From NCBI RefSeq assembly GCF_900111405.1, contig NZ_FOHJ01000006.1:186001-250000 (forward strand): a stretch of DNA of 64,000 bases, given 5' to 3'. Shown here in pieces: positions 8,515-17,219 of the stretch (positions are counted from its first letter, which is position 1; each line of letters starts with the position of its first letter). Made by a program: the position numbers and the translations under genes. The notes beneath the pieces are model-generated. The model was not told the origin of the DNA. It saw only the letters and a list, made by a program, of their open reading frames with translations, and made no database searches. This DNA comes from Salinibacillus kushneri (GTDB taxonomy: Bacteria; Bacillota; Bacilli; Bacillales; Alkalibacillaceae).

Positions 8515-8655
8515 ATGGAACATTTATCTGATGAGCTATTAATTGAATCCTATTATAAGGCATGTGAACTAGATTTAAGTGAAGAGTTTATCGCTTTAAT
8601 TGAAAAAGAAATAAAGAGAAGATCCTTAACACACAAAATTAGACAGACAAGCTAA
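8515..8655 (+). CDS. sda: Sda, sporulation checkpoint inhibitor of KinA
   Basis: A 46-residue helical-hairpin protein. The conserved opening [13 protein letters not shown] and closing [10 protein letters not shown] segments match the Sda family, and 46 residues is the B. subtilis length. Sda binds histidine kinase KinA and stops Spo0A phosphorylation when replication is perturbed. The best ribosome site (AGGAGGTGA, 8483-8491) lies 23 bases before this ATG. An in-frame TTG at 8503, 11 bases after it, would add four residues. The true start is therefore uncertain, though the gene is not. DnaA boxes upstream support the call. Confidence 0.93.
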   Translation: MEHLSDELLIESYYKACELDLSEEFIALIEKEIKRRSLTHKIRQTS

Positions 8656-8681
8656 AGAAGGATACTTCGTTTACATATTCA

Positions 8682-8718
8682 ACCCTTGGCAAAAAGTTAT
8701 CTTTGTCAGGGGTTTTTA
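8682..8718 (+). terminator. Rho-independent terminator of sda
   Basis: A 12-bp stem (ACCCTTGGCAAA with CTTTGTCAGGGGT, two G-U pairs) with a 7-nt loop, followed by a TTTTTATTT run. It begins 26 bp after the sda stop. Confidence 0.85.
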
Positions 8719-8828
8719 TTTGCCTTAAAGCTGTATTTATTTATAAAATAAATGGTATATGAATTATACATTCATGATAAAATGAGAAAGCTATTTGTGT
8801 TAAACATTGGTAGGGAGGATTTTGTTTA

Positions 8829-11159
8829 ATGATTTATGCGGTTTTCGCTCCATTAGTCGTAACATTACTGATTCCTTTAATCAGCAAATGGAAGGAAAAA
8901 ATACATACTGGATGGTTTTTACTTCCTATTCCTTTTCTAATATTTCTTTATTTCATTCAATTTGCTGGTGAAAACTTCACCCCTAAATCTGAAGTTTATC
9001 CTTGGATTCCTTCTCTTGACATTTCCATCGATTTTTACCTTGATGGGTTAAGTTTATTATTCGTACTATTAATAAGTGGTATAGGAACTCTTGTTGTTTT
9101 ATATTCCATCTACTATTTACATAAATCGGAACAATTAAAACAATTTTATATCTATTTATTCTTATTTATGTTCTCCATGTTAGGCGTCGTCCTTTCAGAT
9201 AATGTTTTCGTGCTTTATACCTTTTGGGAGTTCACATCCCTTTCTTCTTTCCTGCTTATCGGTTTCTGGCATCACCGGGAGGGTTCGAGATATGGAGCTC
9301 TAAAATCGATGCTCATTACCGTATTTGGTGGCCTAAGCTTATTGGCAGGCTTCATAATGTTAACTGTTATTTCAGGAACAACAAGTATTCAAAGCATGAT
9401 CGAACAGACAGATGTCATTGTAGATCACCCATACTTTCCGTTATTGTTTGTGTTTCTTGTTCTTGGAGCCTTTACAAAATCCGCTCAATTTCCTTTCCAT
9501 ATTTGGCTACCGGATGCCATGGAAGCCCCAACGCCCGTTAGTGCATATTTGCACTCCGCTACTATGGTAAAGGCAGGCATATTCTTGATTGCTCGGTTTT
9601 CACCTCTTCTAGGTCAAGAGCCGATTTTCTTTGCAGTAATTAGCGTTGTGGGATTAATCACTTTATTTTGGGCCTCATTCATGGCTGTACGTCAGACCGA
9701 TCTTAAAGGAATTTTAGCCTTTTCCACCGTCAGTCAGCTCGGAATGATTATGGCTATGCTCGGTTTTGGAACGGAAGCTGCTATTTTCGCAGCTGTCTTT
9801 CACATCCTAAACCATGCAACTTTTAAAGGCAGTTTATTTATGATTGCTGGAATTGTGGATCATGAAACCGGGACAAGGGATATTCGTAAATTAGGTGGGC
9901 TTATGACCTTTATGCCTATGTCAGCCACTCTTGCAGTGTTTGGTGTCTTTTCAATGGCAGGTGCACCATTACCATTCCTGAATGGTTTTTATAGTAAGGA
10001 AGAGTTTTTAGGAGCAACAGTGGAATTAAACCAATATACCGGTGGGTTTCTTGGTTTCTTGCAAGAAGCCATTCCATATATAGCAGTGATTGGCAGTATT
10101 TTTACCTTTGTATATTCGATGTACTTCTTTTTTGGTACATTTAGAGGTCCGTTTAAAGAAAAGGAATTGGACAAGAAGCCACATGAAGCACCTGTTGGTA
10201 TGCTAATTTCACCTACTATTCTTGTATTAGGCGTTATTTTAATTGGCTTGTTCCCTAATGCTGTAAATGAACCCTTCTTAGCTCATTCAGCTGAAGCTGT
10301 TTTTGGTGGAGATATTCATGCCCATTTGAAATTTTGGCATGGATTTGAAACGCCATTTATTATGTCCTTGATTATTGTAGGGATTGGAACTATATTAGCT
10401 GTCACACGTAAAAAATGGGCAGGAGTCTATAACATCTTTCCACGCAAAGGATTTAATGAAGTCTATAATTTTGTCGTAGATTCCATAGAAAATGGATCTA
10501 AGAAGATTACAGAAACGTATATGACAGGTTCTTTACGTCACTATGTAGCCTTTATCTTAACTGCGATTTTCCTTATTTGTTTCAGTATCATGATAATTTC
10601 GAATGGATTTGCCTTTGATTTTAGTCAAACAGCTGACATTACGATACCGGAGATTCTTGTTGGATTAGTTATGGCTATTGCTGCGATAGCTACAATCTTT
10701 ACTACAAGTCGCTTAGGAGCCATTATTACCGTTGGGGTTGTTGGCTATGGATTATCCATTTTATTTGTCCTGTATAGAGCACCGGACTTAGCTCTTACTC
10801 AATTAATCGTTGAAACTGTATCTGTCGCATTGTTCCTGCTCTGCTTTAAACATTTACCAGAGTTAAGAAAGCTTCCAAGCCATCCGGGAGTAAAATCAAC
10901 AAATAGTTTGATTGCGATTTGTTTTGGCGGATTAATGACCTTAATTGGAATAAGTGCACACAGTACGAAACTATTTAGTCCTATTTCTGACTATTTTCTT
11001 GAGCAGTCTGTACCTCTAGGTGGAGGGCACAATGTTGTTAATGTTATCTTAGTAGACATGCGTGGACTTGATACTTTATTTGAAATCACGGTATTAGGTA
11101 TTGCTGCCCTTGCCATTTATGGACTCATTAAATTACGGCATAACAAGGGGGCGAAATAA
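8829..11159 (+). CDS. mrpA: Mrp Na+/H+ antiporter subunit A
   Basis: A 776-residue polytopic membrane protein, the large subunit of the Mrp cation/proton antiporter that keeps the cytoplasm low in Na+ and near neutral pH. The front two-thirds is a NuoL-like proton-pump domain, with the conserved TFWEFTSLSSFLLIG and HSATMVKAG segments. The C-terminus has a DUF4040/MbhD domain (about 610-685) and a MbhE-like end with VVNVILVDMRGLDTLFE. GGGAGG precedes the start. The length is that of an unfused MrpA; no MrpB domain is attached, and mrpC follows after 2 bp. Confidence 0.95.
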   Translation: MIYAVFAPLVVTLLIPLISKWKEKIHTGWFLLPIPFLIFLYFIQFAGENFTPKSEVYPWIPSLDISIDFYLDGLSLLFVLLISGIGTLVVLYSIYYLHKSEQLKQFYIYLFLFMFSMLGVVLSDNVFVLYTFWEFTSLSSFLLIGFWHHREGSRYGALKSMLITVFGGLSLLAGFIMLTVISGTTSIQSMIEQTDVIVDHPYFPLLFVFLVLGAFTKSAQFPFHIWLPDAMEAPTPVSAYLHSATMVKAGIFLIARFSPLLGQEPIFFAVISVVGLITLFWASFMAVRQTDLKGILAFSTVSQLGMIMAMLGFGTEAAIFAAVFHILNHATFKGSLFMIAGIVDHETGTRDIRKLGGLMTFMPMSATLAVFGVFSMAGAPLPFLNGFYSKEEFLGATVELNQYTGGFLGFLQEAIPYIAVIGSIFTFVYSMYFFFGTFRGPFKEKELDKKPHEAPVGMLISPTILVLGVILIGLFPNAVNEPFLAHSAEAVFGGDIHAHLKFWHGFETPFIMSLIIVGIGTILAVTRKKWAGVYNIFPRKGFNEVYNFVVDSIENGSKKITETYMTGSLRHYVAFILTAIFLICFSIMIISNGFAFDFSQTADITIPEILVGLVMAIAAIATIFTTSRLGAIITVGVVGYGLSILFVLYRAPDLALTQLIVETVSVALFLLCFKHLPELRKLPSHPGVKSTNSLIAICFGGLMTLIGISAHSTKLFSPISDYFLEQSVPLGGGHNVVNVILVDMRGLDTLFEITVLGIAALAIYGLIKLRHNKGAK

Positions 11160-11161
11160 AC

Positions 11162-11500
11162 ATGGAAATTTTAATGTCTATCTTAGCTGGTATTCTTTTC
11201 GCTACCGCCATATACAATCTGTTACAAAAACAATTACTGCGAATTATTATTGGAACAGTTCTTTTGTCTCACGGTGCCCATTTATTTATCCTCACGATGG
11301 GACAACTGAAAACAGGTAAACCACCTATTATTGTGGAAGGGGTTGAACAATATACAGATCCCTTACCACAAGCGCTTATTTTAACATCAATCGTTATAAG
11401 CTTTGGTGTGACCAGTCTATTATTAGTTTTAAGTTATCGAGCATCAAAGCTTAATGAATCTGACAATATGGAAGAATTAAGGGGAAGTGAACATGAGTAA
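11162..11500 (+). CDS. mrpC: Mrp antiporter subunit C (NuoK-like)
   Basis: A 112-residue protein with three hydrophobic helices (about 2-20, 25-45, 70-95) and the NuoK-like segment DPLPQALILTSIVI, which contains the family's conserved charged and proline positions. It starts 2 bp after mrpA. In standard seven-gene mrp operons mrpB lies between A and C; here there is no space for it. Identification as C rather than B is based on the NuoK-like motif and on the absence of the GHNAPGGGF-type motif of MrpB. Confidence 0.93.
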   Translation: MEILMSILAGILFATAIYNLLQKQLLRIIIGTVLLSHGAHLFILTMGQLKTGKPPIIVEGVEQYTDPLPQALILTSIVISFGVTSLLLVLSYRASKLNESDNMEELRGSEHE

Positions 11501-12980
11501 TCTAGCCGTTTTACCAATAATCATTCCATTACTTGCTGGAATAGTGGCTGTATTTTTTGCTAAAAAGACAATGGCAGTTCGAATCTTTGCCCAGGTGCTG
11601 ACCCTTTTGAATTTAGCTGTATCAATCGGGATTGCCTTTTACGTCATTCAATATGGAACGGTGACATTGGAGACGGGAGGATGGGCTGCTCCTTACGGTA
11701 TTATATTAGTAGCAGATCCACTTGCTATCTTCTTAGTCTTAACAACCAATATCATTGCAACAGCCAGTGTATTTTATGCTCCAAATTCTTTAACACATAA
11801 ACAAGAACAATTTTATTTTTATACCTTTTATTTCTTACTCATAAGTGGAGTATCTGGAGCTTTTTTAACCGGTGATTTATTTAACCTGTTTGTCTTTTTT
11901 GAAGTGCTGTTAATGGCTTCCTATGGATTAATTGTATTAGGAGGAGAAAAAATACAGCTAAGAGAATCATTAAAATATGTGTTATTAAATCTATTTTCCT
12001 CTATGTTATTTGTAACAGCTATTGCCTTTCTTTATTCTGTAACTGGTACGGTAAATATGGCTCAGTTAGCAGAACGCATACAGGAAGTCGAACAAACCGG
12101 TATTTTAACAACAATAGGAATCTTGTTATTTTTTGTGTTTGCAACAAAAGGAGCTATATTCCCCCTTTACTTTTGGATGCCTAAATCCTATATCGTTCCA
12201 AATTCAGTCGTTTCCGCTTTATTTGGTGCTTTATTAACCAAAGTGGGGATTTACTCCATCGTTCGAACCTTTACGCTAATCTTTATACATAATCCAGAAG
12301 TAACCCACGAGTTATTCCTCTGGTTAGCTGCACTTACTATGATTTTTGGAGTTATAGGTGCGCTTTCTACTAATAATGTTAAACTGATTATTGTTTATAA
12401 CATAATTCCTGCTGTCGGTTTTATGTTAATGGGAATCGGATTATTTAATCATGACGGACTTGCAGGATCTGTCTATTACTTGTTACAGGATATTATTATT
12501 AAAGCTTGTCTATTTCTAATGGTTGGAGCTCTTATATATGTAACGGGAACTTCGAATTTAAAGAAAATGAAAGGACTCATCCATCACTTTCCATTATTGG
12601 GCTGGATGTTTTTTATCGGAGGACTTGTTTTAGCAGGTATTCCACCTTTTAGTGGTTTTATCGGTAAATTACTATTATTACAAGGAGCTATTCAGGAAGG
12701 AAGATATGTGATTGTTATCATCGGATTGTTAACAAGTCTTCTCATCCTCCTATCAATAATGAGAATCTTTACAAGAGGCTTTTGGGGAGAACGAACAGAA
12801 CTGGATACCGGGAACATACAGCCCAAAAGAGTAAGAGGGCTTATCATTCCTGCATTTGGTCTGTTGTCTGTATGTGTAGTTTTAGGAATTGGGGCCGAAT
12901 GGTTTATTCCTCATATAGAAACCATCACCAACCAATTACTAGATCCAGAAATCTATATAGATTCTGTTTTAAAGGAGTAA
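11493..12980 (+). CDS. mrpD: Mrp antiporter subunit D (NuoN-like)
   Basis: A 495-residue polytopic protein homologous to NuoM/NuoN, the second proton-translocating subunit of Mrp. The segments LFNLFVFFEVLLMASYGL and GIPPFSGFIGKL are typical. The ATG at 11493 is chosen over a GTG two codons upstream, because AAGGGGA lies 7 bases before it. It overlaps the mrpC stop by 8 bp, so the two are translationally coupled. Confidence 0.95.
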   Translation: MSNLAVLPIIIPLLAGIVAVFFAKKTMAVRIFAQVLTLLNLAVSIGIAFYVIQYGTVTLETGGWAAPYGIILVADPLAIFLVLTTNIIATASVFYAPNSLTHKQEQFYFYTFYFLLISGVSGAFLTGDLFNLFVFFEVLLMASYGLIVLGGEKIQLRESLKYVLLNLFSSMLFVTAIAFLYSVTGTVNMAQLAERIQEVEQTGILTTIGILLFFVFATKGAIFPLYFWMPKSYIVPNSVVSALFGALLTKVGIYSIVRTFTLIFIHNPEVTHELFLWLAALTMIFGVIGALSTNNVKLIIVYNIIPAVGFMLMGIGLFNHDGLAGSVYYLLQDIIIKACLFLMVGALIYVTGTSNLKKMKGLIHHFPLLGWMFFIGGLVLAGIPPFSGFIGKLLLLQGAIQEGRYVIVIIGLLTSLLILLSIMRIFTRGFWGERTELDTGNIQPKRVRGLIIPAFGLLSVCVVLGIGAEWFIPHIETITNQLLDPEIYIDSVLKE

Positions 12981-12986
12981 CCGACT

Positions 12987-13463
12987 ATGGCATTACAAAT
13001 TATTTTTAATTTAATTATTGCCTTCATGTGGATGTTTTTGGAGGAACAGTATCAGTTTACAACCTTTTTATTAGGTTATTTAGTCGGGATTTTACTATTA
13101 TTCCTCTTACGCCGTTTTATTCCCGATACTTTTTACCTAAGACATGTGTTTAAAATGATTCGATTATTTTTCCTATTCGTCAAGGAACTAATCTTATCAA
13201 ACTTAACAATATTAAAGCATGTTTATAAACCAAAACTTAATGTAAAACCTGGAATATTTGCCTTACCTACTGAATTAAACAGTCAATGGGAAATTACACT
13301 GCTTGCTAATCTTATATCATTAACTCCAGGTACATTATCAATAGCCGTCTCCAATGATTACCAGTACATCTATGTACATGCAATGGATATCCCAGATGTA
13401 GAACAGGAAATCAGGTCTATCAAAGATACCTTTGAGAAGGCGATATTGGAGGTGACAAAATAA
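12987..13463 (+). CDS. mrpE: Mrp antiporter subunit E
   Basis: A 158-residue protein with two or three N-terminal hydrophobic helices (residues 3-45 and 55-75) and a cytoplasmic C-terminal part. It carries the family segment LANLISLTPGTLSIAVS. It lies 6 bp after mrpD and directly abuts mrpF. Subunit E is part of the second half of the antiporter complex. Length is exactly that of B. subtilis MrpE. Confidence 0.93.
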   Translation: MALQIIFNLIIAFMWMFLEEQYQFTTFLLGYLVGILLLFLLRRFIPDTFYLRHVFKMIRLFFLFVKELILSNLTILKHVYKPKLNVKPGIFALPTELNSQWEITLLANLISLTPGTLSIAVSNDYQYIYVHAMDIPDVEQEIRSIKDTFEKAILEVTK

Positions 13464-13778
13464 ATGGGTGAGGAAGAAATTGCAGTTTTATCACCTTTTT
13501 TGGAGACTGTTACGATTGTATGTATTGTGGGTATATCGATTTCAATCTTTATTTTAATTTACCGAGTACTAAAAGGCCCGACTAATCCTGACAGAGCTGT
13601 TGCCTTGGATGCTATTGGTGTAAATTTAATGGCACTTGCAGGACTTTTAGCCATATTATTGGTTACAACTAAGTTCAACGATGTTATTTTGCTAATCGGA
13701 ATTTTATTATTTATTGGAACGATAGCCATTGCAAAATTCTTAGAAAAGGGTGTTATCATTGACAGAGATCGTGATTAG
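13464..13778 (+). CDS. mrpF: Mrp antiporter subunit F
   Basis: A 104-residue protein with three hydrophobic helices and the signature RVLKGPTNPDRAVALD (about 33-48), which marks MrpF. It begins at the base after the mrpE stop and overlaps mrpG. Subunit F has been linked to bile-salt and cholate efflux as well as Na+ export in B. subtilis. A short acidic N-terminus (MGEEEIA) precedes the first helix. Confidence 0.93.
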   Translation: MGEEEIAVLSPFLETVTIVCIVGISISIFILIYRVLKGPTNPDRAVALDAIGVNLMALAGLLAILLVTTKFNDVILLIGILLFIGTIAIAKFLEKGVIIDRDRD

Positions 13779-14103
13779 TATTTTCTTAATAATAGGCACC
13801 TTTGTCACTATATCAGGTTCACTTGGTATATTACGATTCCCTGATGTATATACGAGATTACATGCTGCAACGAAGGCGTCAACTCTAGGTGTGGCAGGTA
13901 TACTTATCGGAGCCTTTTTGTTTATGTACTTTGATGTAGAAATCGTAAGTGGTAAGTTAATCCTGGGAATCATTTTTATTTTACTCACCGCACCTGTATC
14001 AGGTCATATGATTGCCAGAGCTGCTCATAATACAGGAGTTAAACTGTGGGATGGAAGTATAAAAGATGATTATAGTGAATCAAAACGATCCTCCAAAAAT
14101 TAG
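13759..14103 (+). CDS. mrpG: Mrp antiporter subunit G
   Basis: A protein of about 114 residues with three hydrophobic helices and the MrpG signature GILRFPDVYTRLHAATKA near its middle. The TTG at 13759 is chosen because AAAAGGG lies 8 bases before it; a GTG three codons upstream falls inside that site. It overlaps mrpF by 20 bp. It closes the operon and is followed 7 bp later by a strong terminator. Confidence 0.92.
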   Translation: MTEIVISIFLIIGTFVTISGSLGILRFPDVYTRLHAATKASTLGVAGILIGAFLFMYFDVEIVSGKLILGIIFILLTAPVSGHMIARAAHNTGVKLWDGSIKDDYSESKRSSKN

Positions 14104-14110
14104 GAAATAT

Positions 14111-14141
14111 AGACACAGTCTTCCAGGACTGTGTCTTTTTT
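14111..14141 (+). terminator. Terminator of the mrp operon
   Basis: A perfect 10-bp stem (AGACACAGTC with GACTGTGTCT) with a 6-nt loop, running into TTTTTTG. Confidence 0.9.
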
Positions 14142-14246
14142 GTGTGCAGTACGAAAAAGGACAGCTGGACAGACACAAAACAAATCACCTCTTCATAGGC
14201 TTTAAAATATAGGCTTTTGCCTAAATGTCTTACGGAGGTGTCTTAT

Positions 14247-14951
14247 TTGTTAAGTATCTTAAAAACACTCGCTATTTTTATGAAAGAAATGTTCTTCTTT
14301 GCCTCCTATATTAAGAATAATGCATTTCCTCAACCACTGTCTTCAGAGGAAGAAGCGAAATACTTAAAGCTAATGGAACAAGGTGATGAGCATGCAAGAA
14401 ATATGCTTATCGAACATAATTTAAGGCTTGTAGCACACATTGTAAAAAAATACGAAAATACCCGTGAAGATCAGGAAGACCTCATTTCCATCGGGACAGT
14501 CGGATTAATTAAAGGGATTGAAAGTTATTCGCCTGATAAAGGCACAAAGCTTGCCACATATGCGGCTCGCTGTATTGAAAATGAAATTCTTATGTTTTTG
14601 AGATCCTTAAAAAAAACACGCAAGGATGTTTCTTTACACGATCCTATTGGCCAGGATAAAGAAGGAAACGAAATTTCATTGATGGATATTTTAAAAATGG
14701 ATAATCCTGATATGGTCGATCGGATTCAAACGAACATGGAAATTCAAAAAGTCCATGAGTTTTTAAATTTATTAGATGAACGGGAAAAAGAAGTCATTAT
14801 GAAACGATACGGTTTAGGTAATTATAAGGAACTTACGCAACGGGAAATTGCGAAAAATTTAGGGATATCAAGAAGCTATGTTTCAAGGATTGAAAAACGT
14901 GCATTAATGAAGATTTATCATGCCTTTCACAGAGAAAATCGCAGTATATAA
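14247..14951 (+). CDS. sigK: Pro-sigma-K, mother-cell late sporulation sigma factor
   Basis: A 234-residue sigma-70 factor. Region 2 ([18 protein letters not shown], then [15 protein letters not shown]) and region 4 ([22 protein letters not shown]) are intact. The TTG at 14247 follows GGAGGTG by 6 bases. It gives a hydrophobic pro-sequence of 20 residues before Tyr21 in [10 protein letters not shown], which matches the maturation point in B. subtilis. Pro-sigma-K is cleaved by SpoIVFB and then drives late coat genes. The gene is continuous, so there is no skin-type element to excise. No confident sigma-E promoter was seen upstream. Confidence 0.95.
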   Translation: MLSILKTLAIFMKEMFFFASYIKNNAFPQPLSSEEEAKYLKLMEQGDEHARNMLIEHNLRLVAHIVKKYENTREDQEDLISIGTVGLIKGIESYSPDKGTKLATYAARCIENEILMFLRSLKKTRKDVSLHDPIGQDKEGNEISLMDILKMDNPDMVDRIQTNMEIQKVHEFLNLLDEREKEVIMKRYGLGNYKELTQREIAKNLGISRSYVSRIEKRALMKIYHAFHRENRSI

Positions 14952-15047
14952 TAAAAAATTTGTACGTAATGGGACATTCTCCTATACACCTCAGTAGACG
15001 AATGAATATCTTATATAATAACCCCTGAGACTAGAGGTGATAGGCAT

Positions 15048-15203
15048 ATGTTCTATGATGGTTTTCCGCCATACGGATACCCATATGGATTTGGTGGTTA
15101 TTACGCAGGCTATCATGGTGGCGGTTATTGGTTAGCCTTAGCCGTTGTATTACTGATCCTGTTAATCATTTTCGGCGGATATTACTATTATAACTATTAC
15201 TAA
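15048..15203 (+). CDS. YjcZ-type small sporulation protein
   Basis: A 51-residue protein. The first half is Gly/Tyr-rich (MFYDGFPPYGYPYG), and the second half is one hydrophobic helix (residues about 27-43) ending in a tyrosine cluster. This is the architecture of the YjcZ family of short spore-associated membrane proteins. AGAGGTGA lies 8 bases before the ATG. It follows sigK by 96 bp. Nothing is known of its action, and the family call is by composition and pattern only. Confidence 0.8.
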   Translation: MFYDGFPPYGYPYGFGGYYAGYHGGGYWLALAVVLLILLIIFGGYYYYNYY

Positions 15204-15236
15204 AAGGGTGCCATCGTCTTTAAATGGCACCCTTTT
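15204..15236. terminator. Bidirectional terminator between the yjcZ-type gene and mtnN
   Basis: A perfect 11-bp stem (AAGGGTGCCAT with ATGGCACCCTT) with a 9-nt loop, T-rich on the plus-strand exit and A-flanked on the other side. It lies between two convergent genes. Confidence 0.85.
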
Positions 15237-15241
15237 CCTCA

Positions 15242-15934
15242 TTACAATTTTTTTACCATACTCATAATTAATGTTGATGCATTCTTCGCTGCCTTATTTA
15301 AAAATTGGTCAAATGAAATGGACGATTCTTTCCCTGCAATATCAGATAAAGCTCGAATGATAACAAAAGGAGTTGCGTACCGATAGCACACTTGAGCTAT
15401 AGCTGCTGCCTCCATCTCTGAAGCTTCAATATCCGGAAATTTTCGTCGAACAAACGCAACTCGTTCTGGATCAGCCATAAAAGAATCTCCTGTTGCAATA
15501 AGACCTCTAACAGACTTGACATCTGCCATTGAAGAAGTTGCATCTACCGCCAGGGAAATAAGCTTTTCATCTGCTTTAAAACAGGCCGGCATTTGAGGTA
15601 CTTGTCCATATTCATAATCAAATGCGGTTACATCTACATCATGATGCACAATACGATCGGAGATAATTACATCTCCTACCTCCAAAGCCGCTGCAAACCC
15701 TCCTGCAGAGCCTGTATTAATAACGTAGTCAGGATGATAGCGTTCCATTAGTACCGTCGTGGACATAGCCGCATTTACCTTACCGATTCCTGATTTCAAT
15801 AAGACTACATCATGTCCTTCTAAAGTCCCTTTATAAAATAAAGAACCAGCTACCTTTTCTTCCTGTTCTATTGACATATTTGTTTTTAAAAGTTCAATTT
15901 CCTCATCCATTGCACCAATAATGCCGATTACCAT
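15242..15934 (-). CDS. mtnN: 5'-methylthioadenosine/S-adenosylhomocysteine nucleosidase
   Basis: A 230-residue nucleoside hydrolase that removes adenine from methylthioadenosine and S-adenosylhomocysteine, feeding methionine salvage and the activated methyl cycle. The N-terminal acid [11 protein letters not shown], the TGSAGG phosphate-like loop (about 74-79) and the catalytic segment [12 protein letters not shown] near 172 are present, as is the ALSDIAG aspartate. It is the last gene before the convergent terminator and lies 17 bp after yrrS. The methyltransferase yrrT, found next to it in B. subtilis, is absent. Confidence 0.95.
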   Translation of the reverse strand: MVIGIIGAMDEEIELLKTNMSIEQEEKVAGSLFYKGTLEGHDVVLLKSGIGKVNAAMSTTVLMERYHPDYVINTGSAGGFAAALEVGDVIISDRIVHHDVDVTAFDYEYGQVPQMPACFKADEKLISLAVDATSSMADVKSVRGLIATGDSFMADPERVAFVRRKFPDIEASEMEAAAIAQVCYRYATPFVIIRALSDIAGKESSISFDQFLNKAAKNASTLIMSMVKKL

Positions 15935-15951
15935 AATTATTCACCACTTTC

Positions 15952-16677
15952 CTACTGTCCCTCACTGTTGGCTTCAGCTTCATTACTTTCTTCATCACTA
16001 AAATGTTTTTCTTTCATATCATTTTCTTTTAATATTTTTACTTTAGTAGGTTGCCATCCTTCGTTTTTCACCCACTGAAGATAGACACGATACGTTTCGG
16101 TTTCCGCTTTATTCGAAATGGTCGTTTCTACTTTCTGTGGACTGCCTCCGTTGGTCACCCACCATGTAATGTAATCATCTGATTCCAGACCAGCGGCGTA
16201 TGCAGCAGCACTCCACATTTCTTCCCAGTCAACGGTTCCTCTTTCATATGTTGTTTTATGAGGTTCATCCTGTTCTGTTCCAATCGGCTCCCAATTCTTC
16301 TCTATAACCTGAAGAACATTTGGATCATCACTTTCACTAACTGTTGCTTCTTCGGCATCCTTTTCTTCGGTATTCTGATTTTCATTATTCTGCTTGGAGT
16401 CTTCTGTACCTGAGACCGTTTCTCCAGACTCCTCTTCATTACTGGAGTTATCGTTACCTGATTCTTCTCCATCCATGACTTCACTTTCGGTTTGATTTTC
16501 ATTTGTCGATTTGTCTGAATCTGCCTTTTCATCGTCATCATTAAAGATAAACGTGAAGGCTAAAAATACACTAAGCAATACAGCTAGTACAATTAACAGG
16601 TTCATTAATTTCGTATTTTTCCTTCGTTTACTAAAGCGATCGACTCTTGAATCGTCATCAAAGAATGAATTTGGCAC
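15952..16677 (-). CDS. yrrS: YrrS, DUF1510 membrane protein
   Basis: A 241-residue protein with a short basic cytoplasmic N-terminus and one transmembrane helix (about 25-46). A long low-complexity Glu/Asn/Ser/Asp linker follows (about 50-130). It ends in a C-terminal globular domain (about 131-220) with EKNWEPIGTEQ and VDWEEMWSAAAYA, which is the DUF1510 core. The function is unknown. In B. subtilis it lies next to the penicillin-binding protein gene pbpI, as here, except that a small plus-strand gene now separates them. Confidence 0.85.
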   Translation of the reverse strand: MPNSFFDDDSRVDRFSKRRKNTKLMNLLIVLAVLLSVFLAFTFIFNDDDEKADSDKSTNENQTESEVMDGEESGNDNSSNEEESGETVSGTEDSKQNNENQNTEEKDAEEATVSESDDPNVLQVIEKNWEPIGTEQDEPHKTTYERGTVDWEEMWSAAAYAAGLESDDYITWWVTNGGSPQKVETTISNKAETETYRVYLQWVKNEGWQPTKVKILKENDMKEKHFSDEESNEAEANSEGQ

Positions 16678-16886
16678 CGTATCTCTCTCCCTTCTCCCCT
16701 ATTATACAATGGTTTTGATGTGATACCAATAGCTTTTCTCAGGGTTATTACAGTTAATACTCCTCCTCTTATGGACAAATGTCCGTCGATTTTGATTTTA
16801 TTCTGTCTAAATTCTTCTAGTTTTGACATAAGAGAAGGACTTGCCACATATACATCTAATATTCTATGAGAAAAGGGGGCTTTATT

Positions 16887-17135
16887 ATGAAAAAAACGAG
16901 ATTTGACCAGAACTTGTGGGGACTTAAACAGTTTAATGAAATTGGCTATGATAAAGTACAGCGTAAATTGTTTATCTTCTACTTTTCTGGTAAAGTGCTT
17001 GAGTTTCAACAAGTAAAAGAGGAGGATATATTTGCTTTTATTACCTCCCCTGATAAAGAGGACTTGGTTGAACATTCTTTTAAAAAATGTTTCCCTTTTA
17101 TACAGCATCAAAGTCTTACTACCCTTTCAAGTTAA
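16887..17135 (+). CDS. Small KTSC-like protein
   Basis: An 82-residue protein with the pattern EIGYDKVQRKLFIFYFSGKV followed by EFQQV and ahead of SFKKCFP. This resembles the KTSC fold, a roughly 60-residue beta-rich domain. The ATG at 16887 has AAGGGGG 7 bases upstream and is preferred over an ATG at 16866. It lies alone on the plus strand between the minus-strand genes yrrS and pbpI and has its own terminator. No function is known; the domain assignment is by eye. Confidence 0.65.
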   Translation: MKKTRFDQNLWGLKQFNEIGYDKVQRKLFIFYFSGKVLEFQQVKEEDIFAFITSPDKEDLVEHSFKKCFPFIQHQSLTTLSS

Positions 17136-17145
17136 TGAATTGTAT

Positions 17146-17166
17146 AGAACGGGAAGCCGTTCTTTT
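17146..17166 (+). terminator. Terminator of the KTSC-like gene
   Basis: A 7-bp GC-containing stem (AGAACGG with CCGTTCT) and GAAG tetraloop, followed by a T run, 10 bp after the stop codon. Confidence 0.75.
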
Positions 17167-17174
17167 AGTAAAAA

Positions 17175-17208
17175 TCCCTTTTCATGAGTAAAAATCCATG
17201 AAAAGGGA
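17175..17208 (-). terminator. Terminator of pbpI
   Basis: A perfect 12-bp stem (TCCCTTTTCATG with CATGAAAAGGGA) with a 10-nt loop, followed on the minus strand by TTTTTA. It lies 11 bp past the pbpI stop. Confidence 0.8.
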
Positions 17209-17219
17209 ATTATTGCTCT

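Noticed and set aside
11101-11319. A possible separate mrpB in the frame spanning the mrpA/mrpC junction
   Set aside because: The translation is a shifted frame of mrpA and mrpC, with no membrane helices or MrpB motif.
14142-14246. Sigma-E promoter of sigK
   Set aside because: No pair of elements with correct spacing could be matched in this gap.
16605-17111. 168-residue minus-strand open frame across the yrrS start and the KTSC-like gene
   Set aside because: It overlaps the yrrS N-terminus in another frame and the KTSC-like gene in antisense, has no ribosome site and no family pattern.
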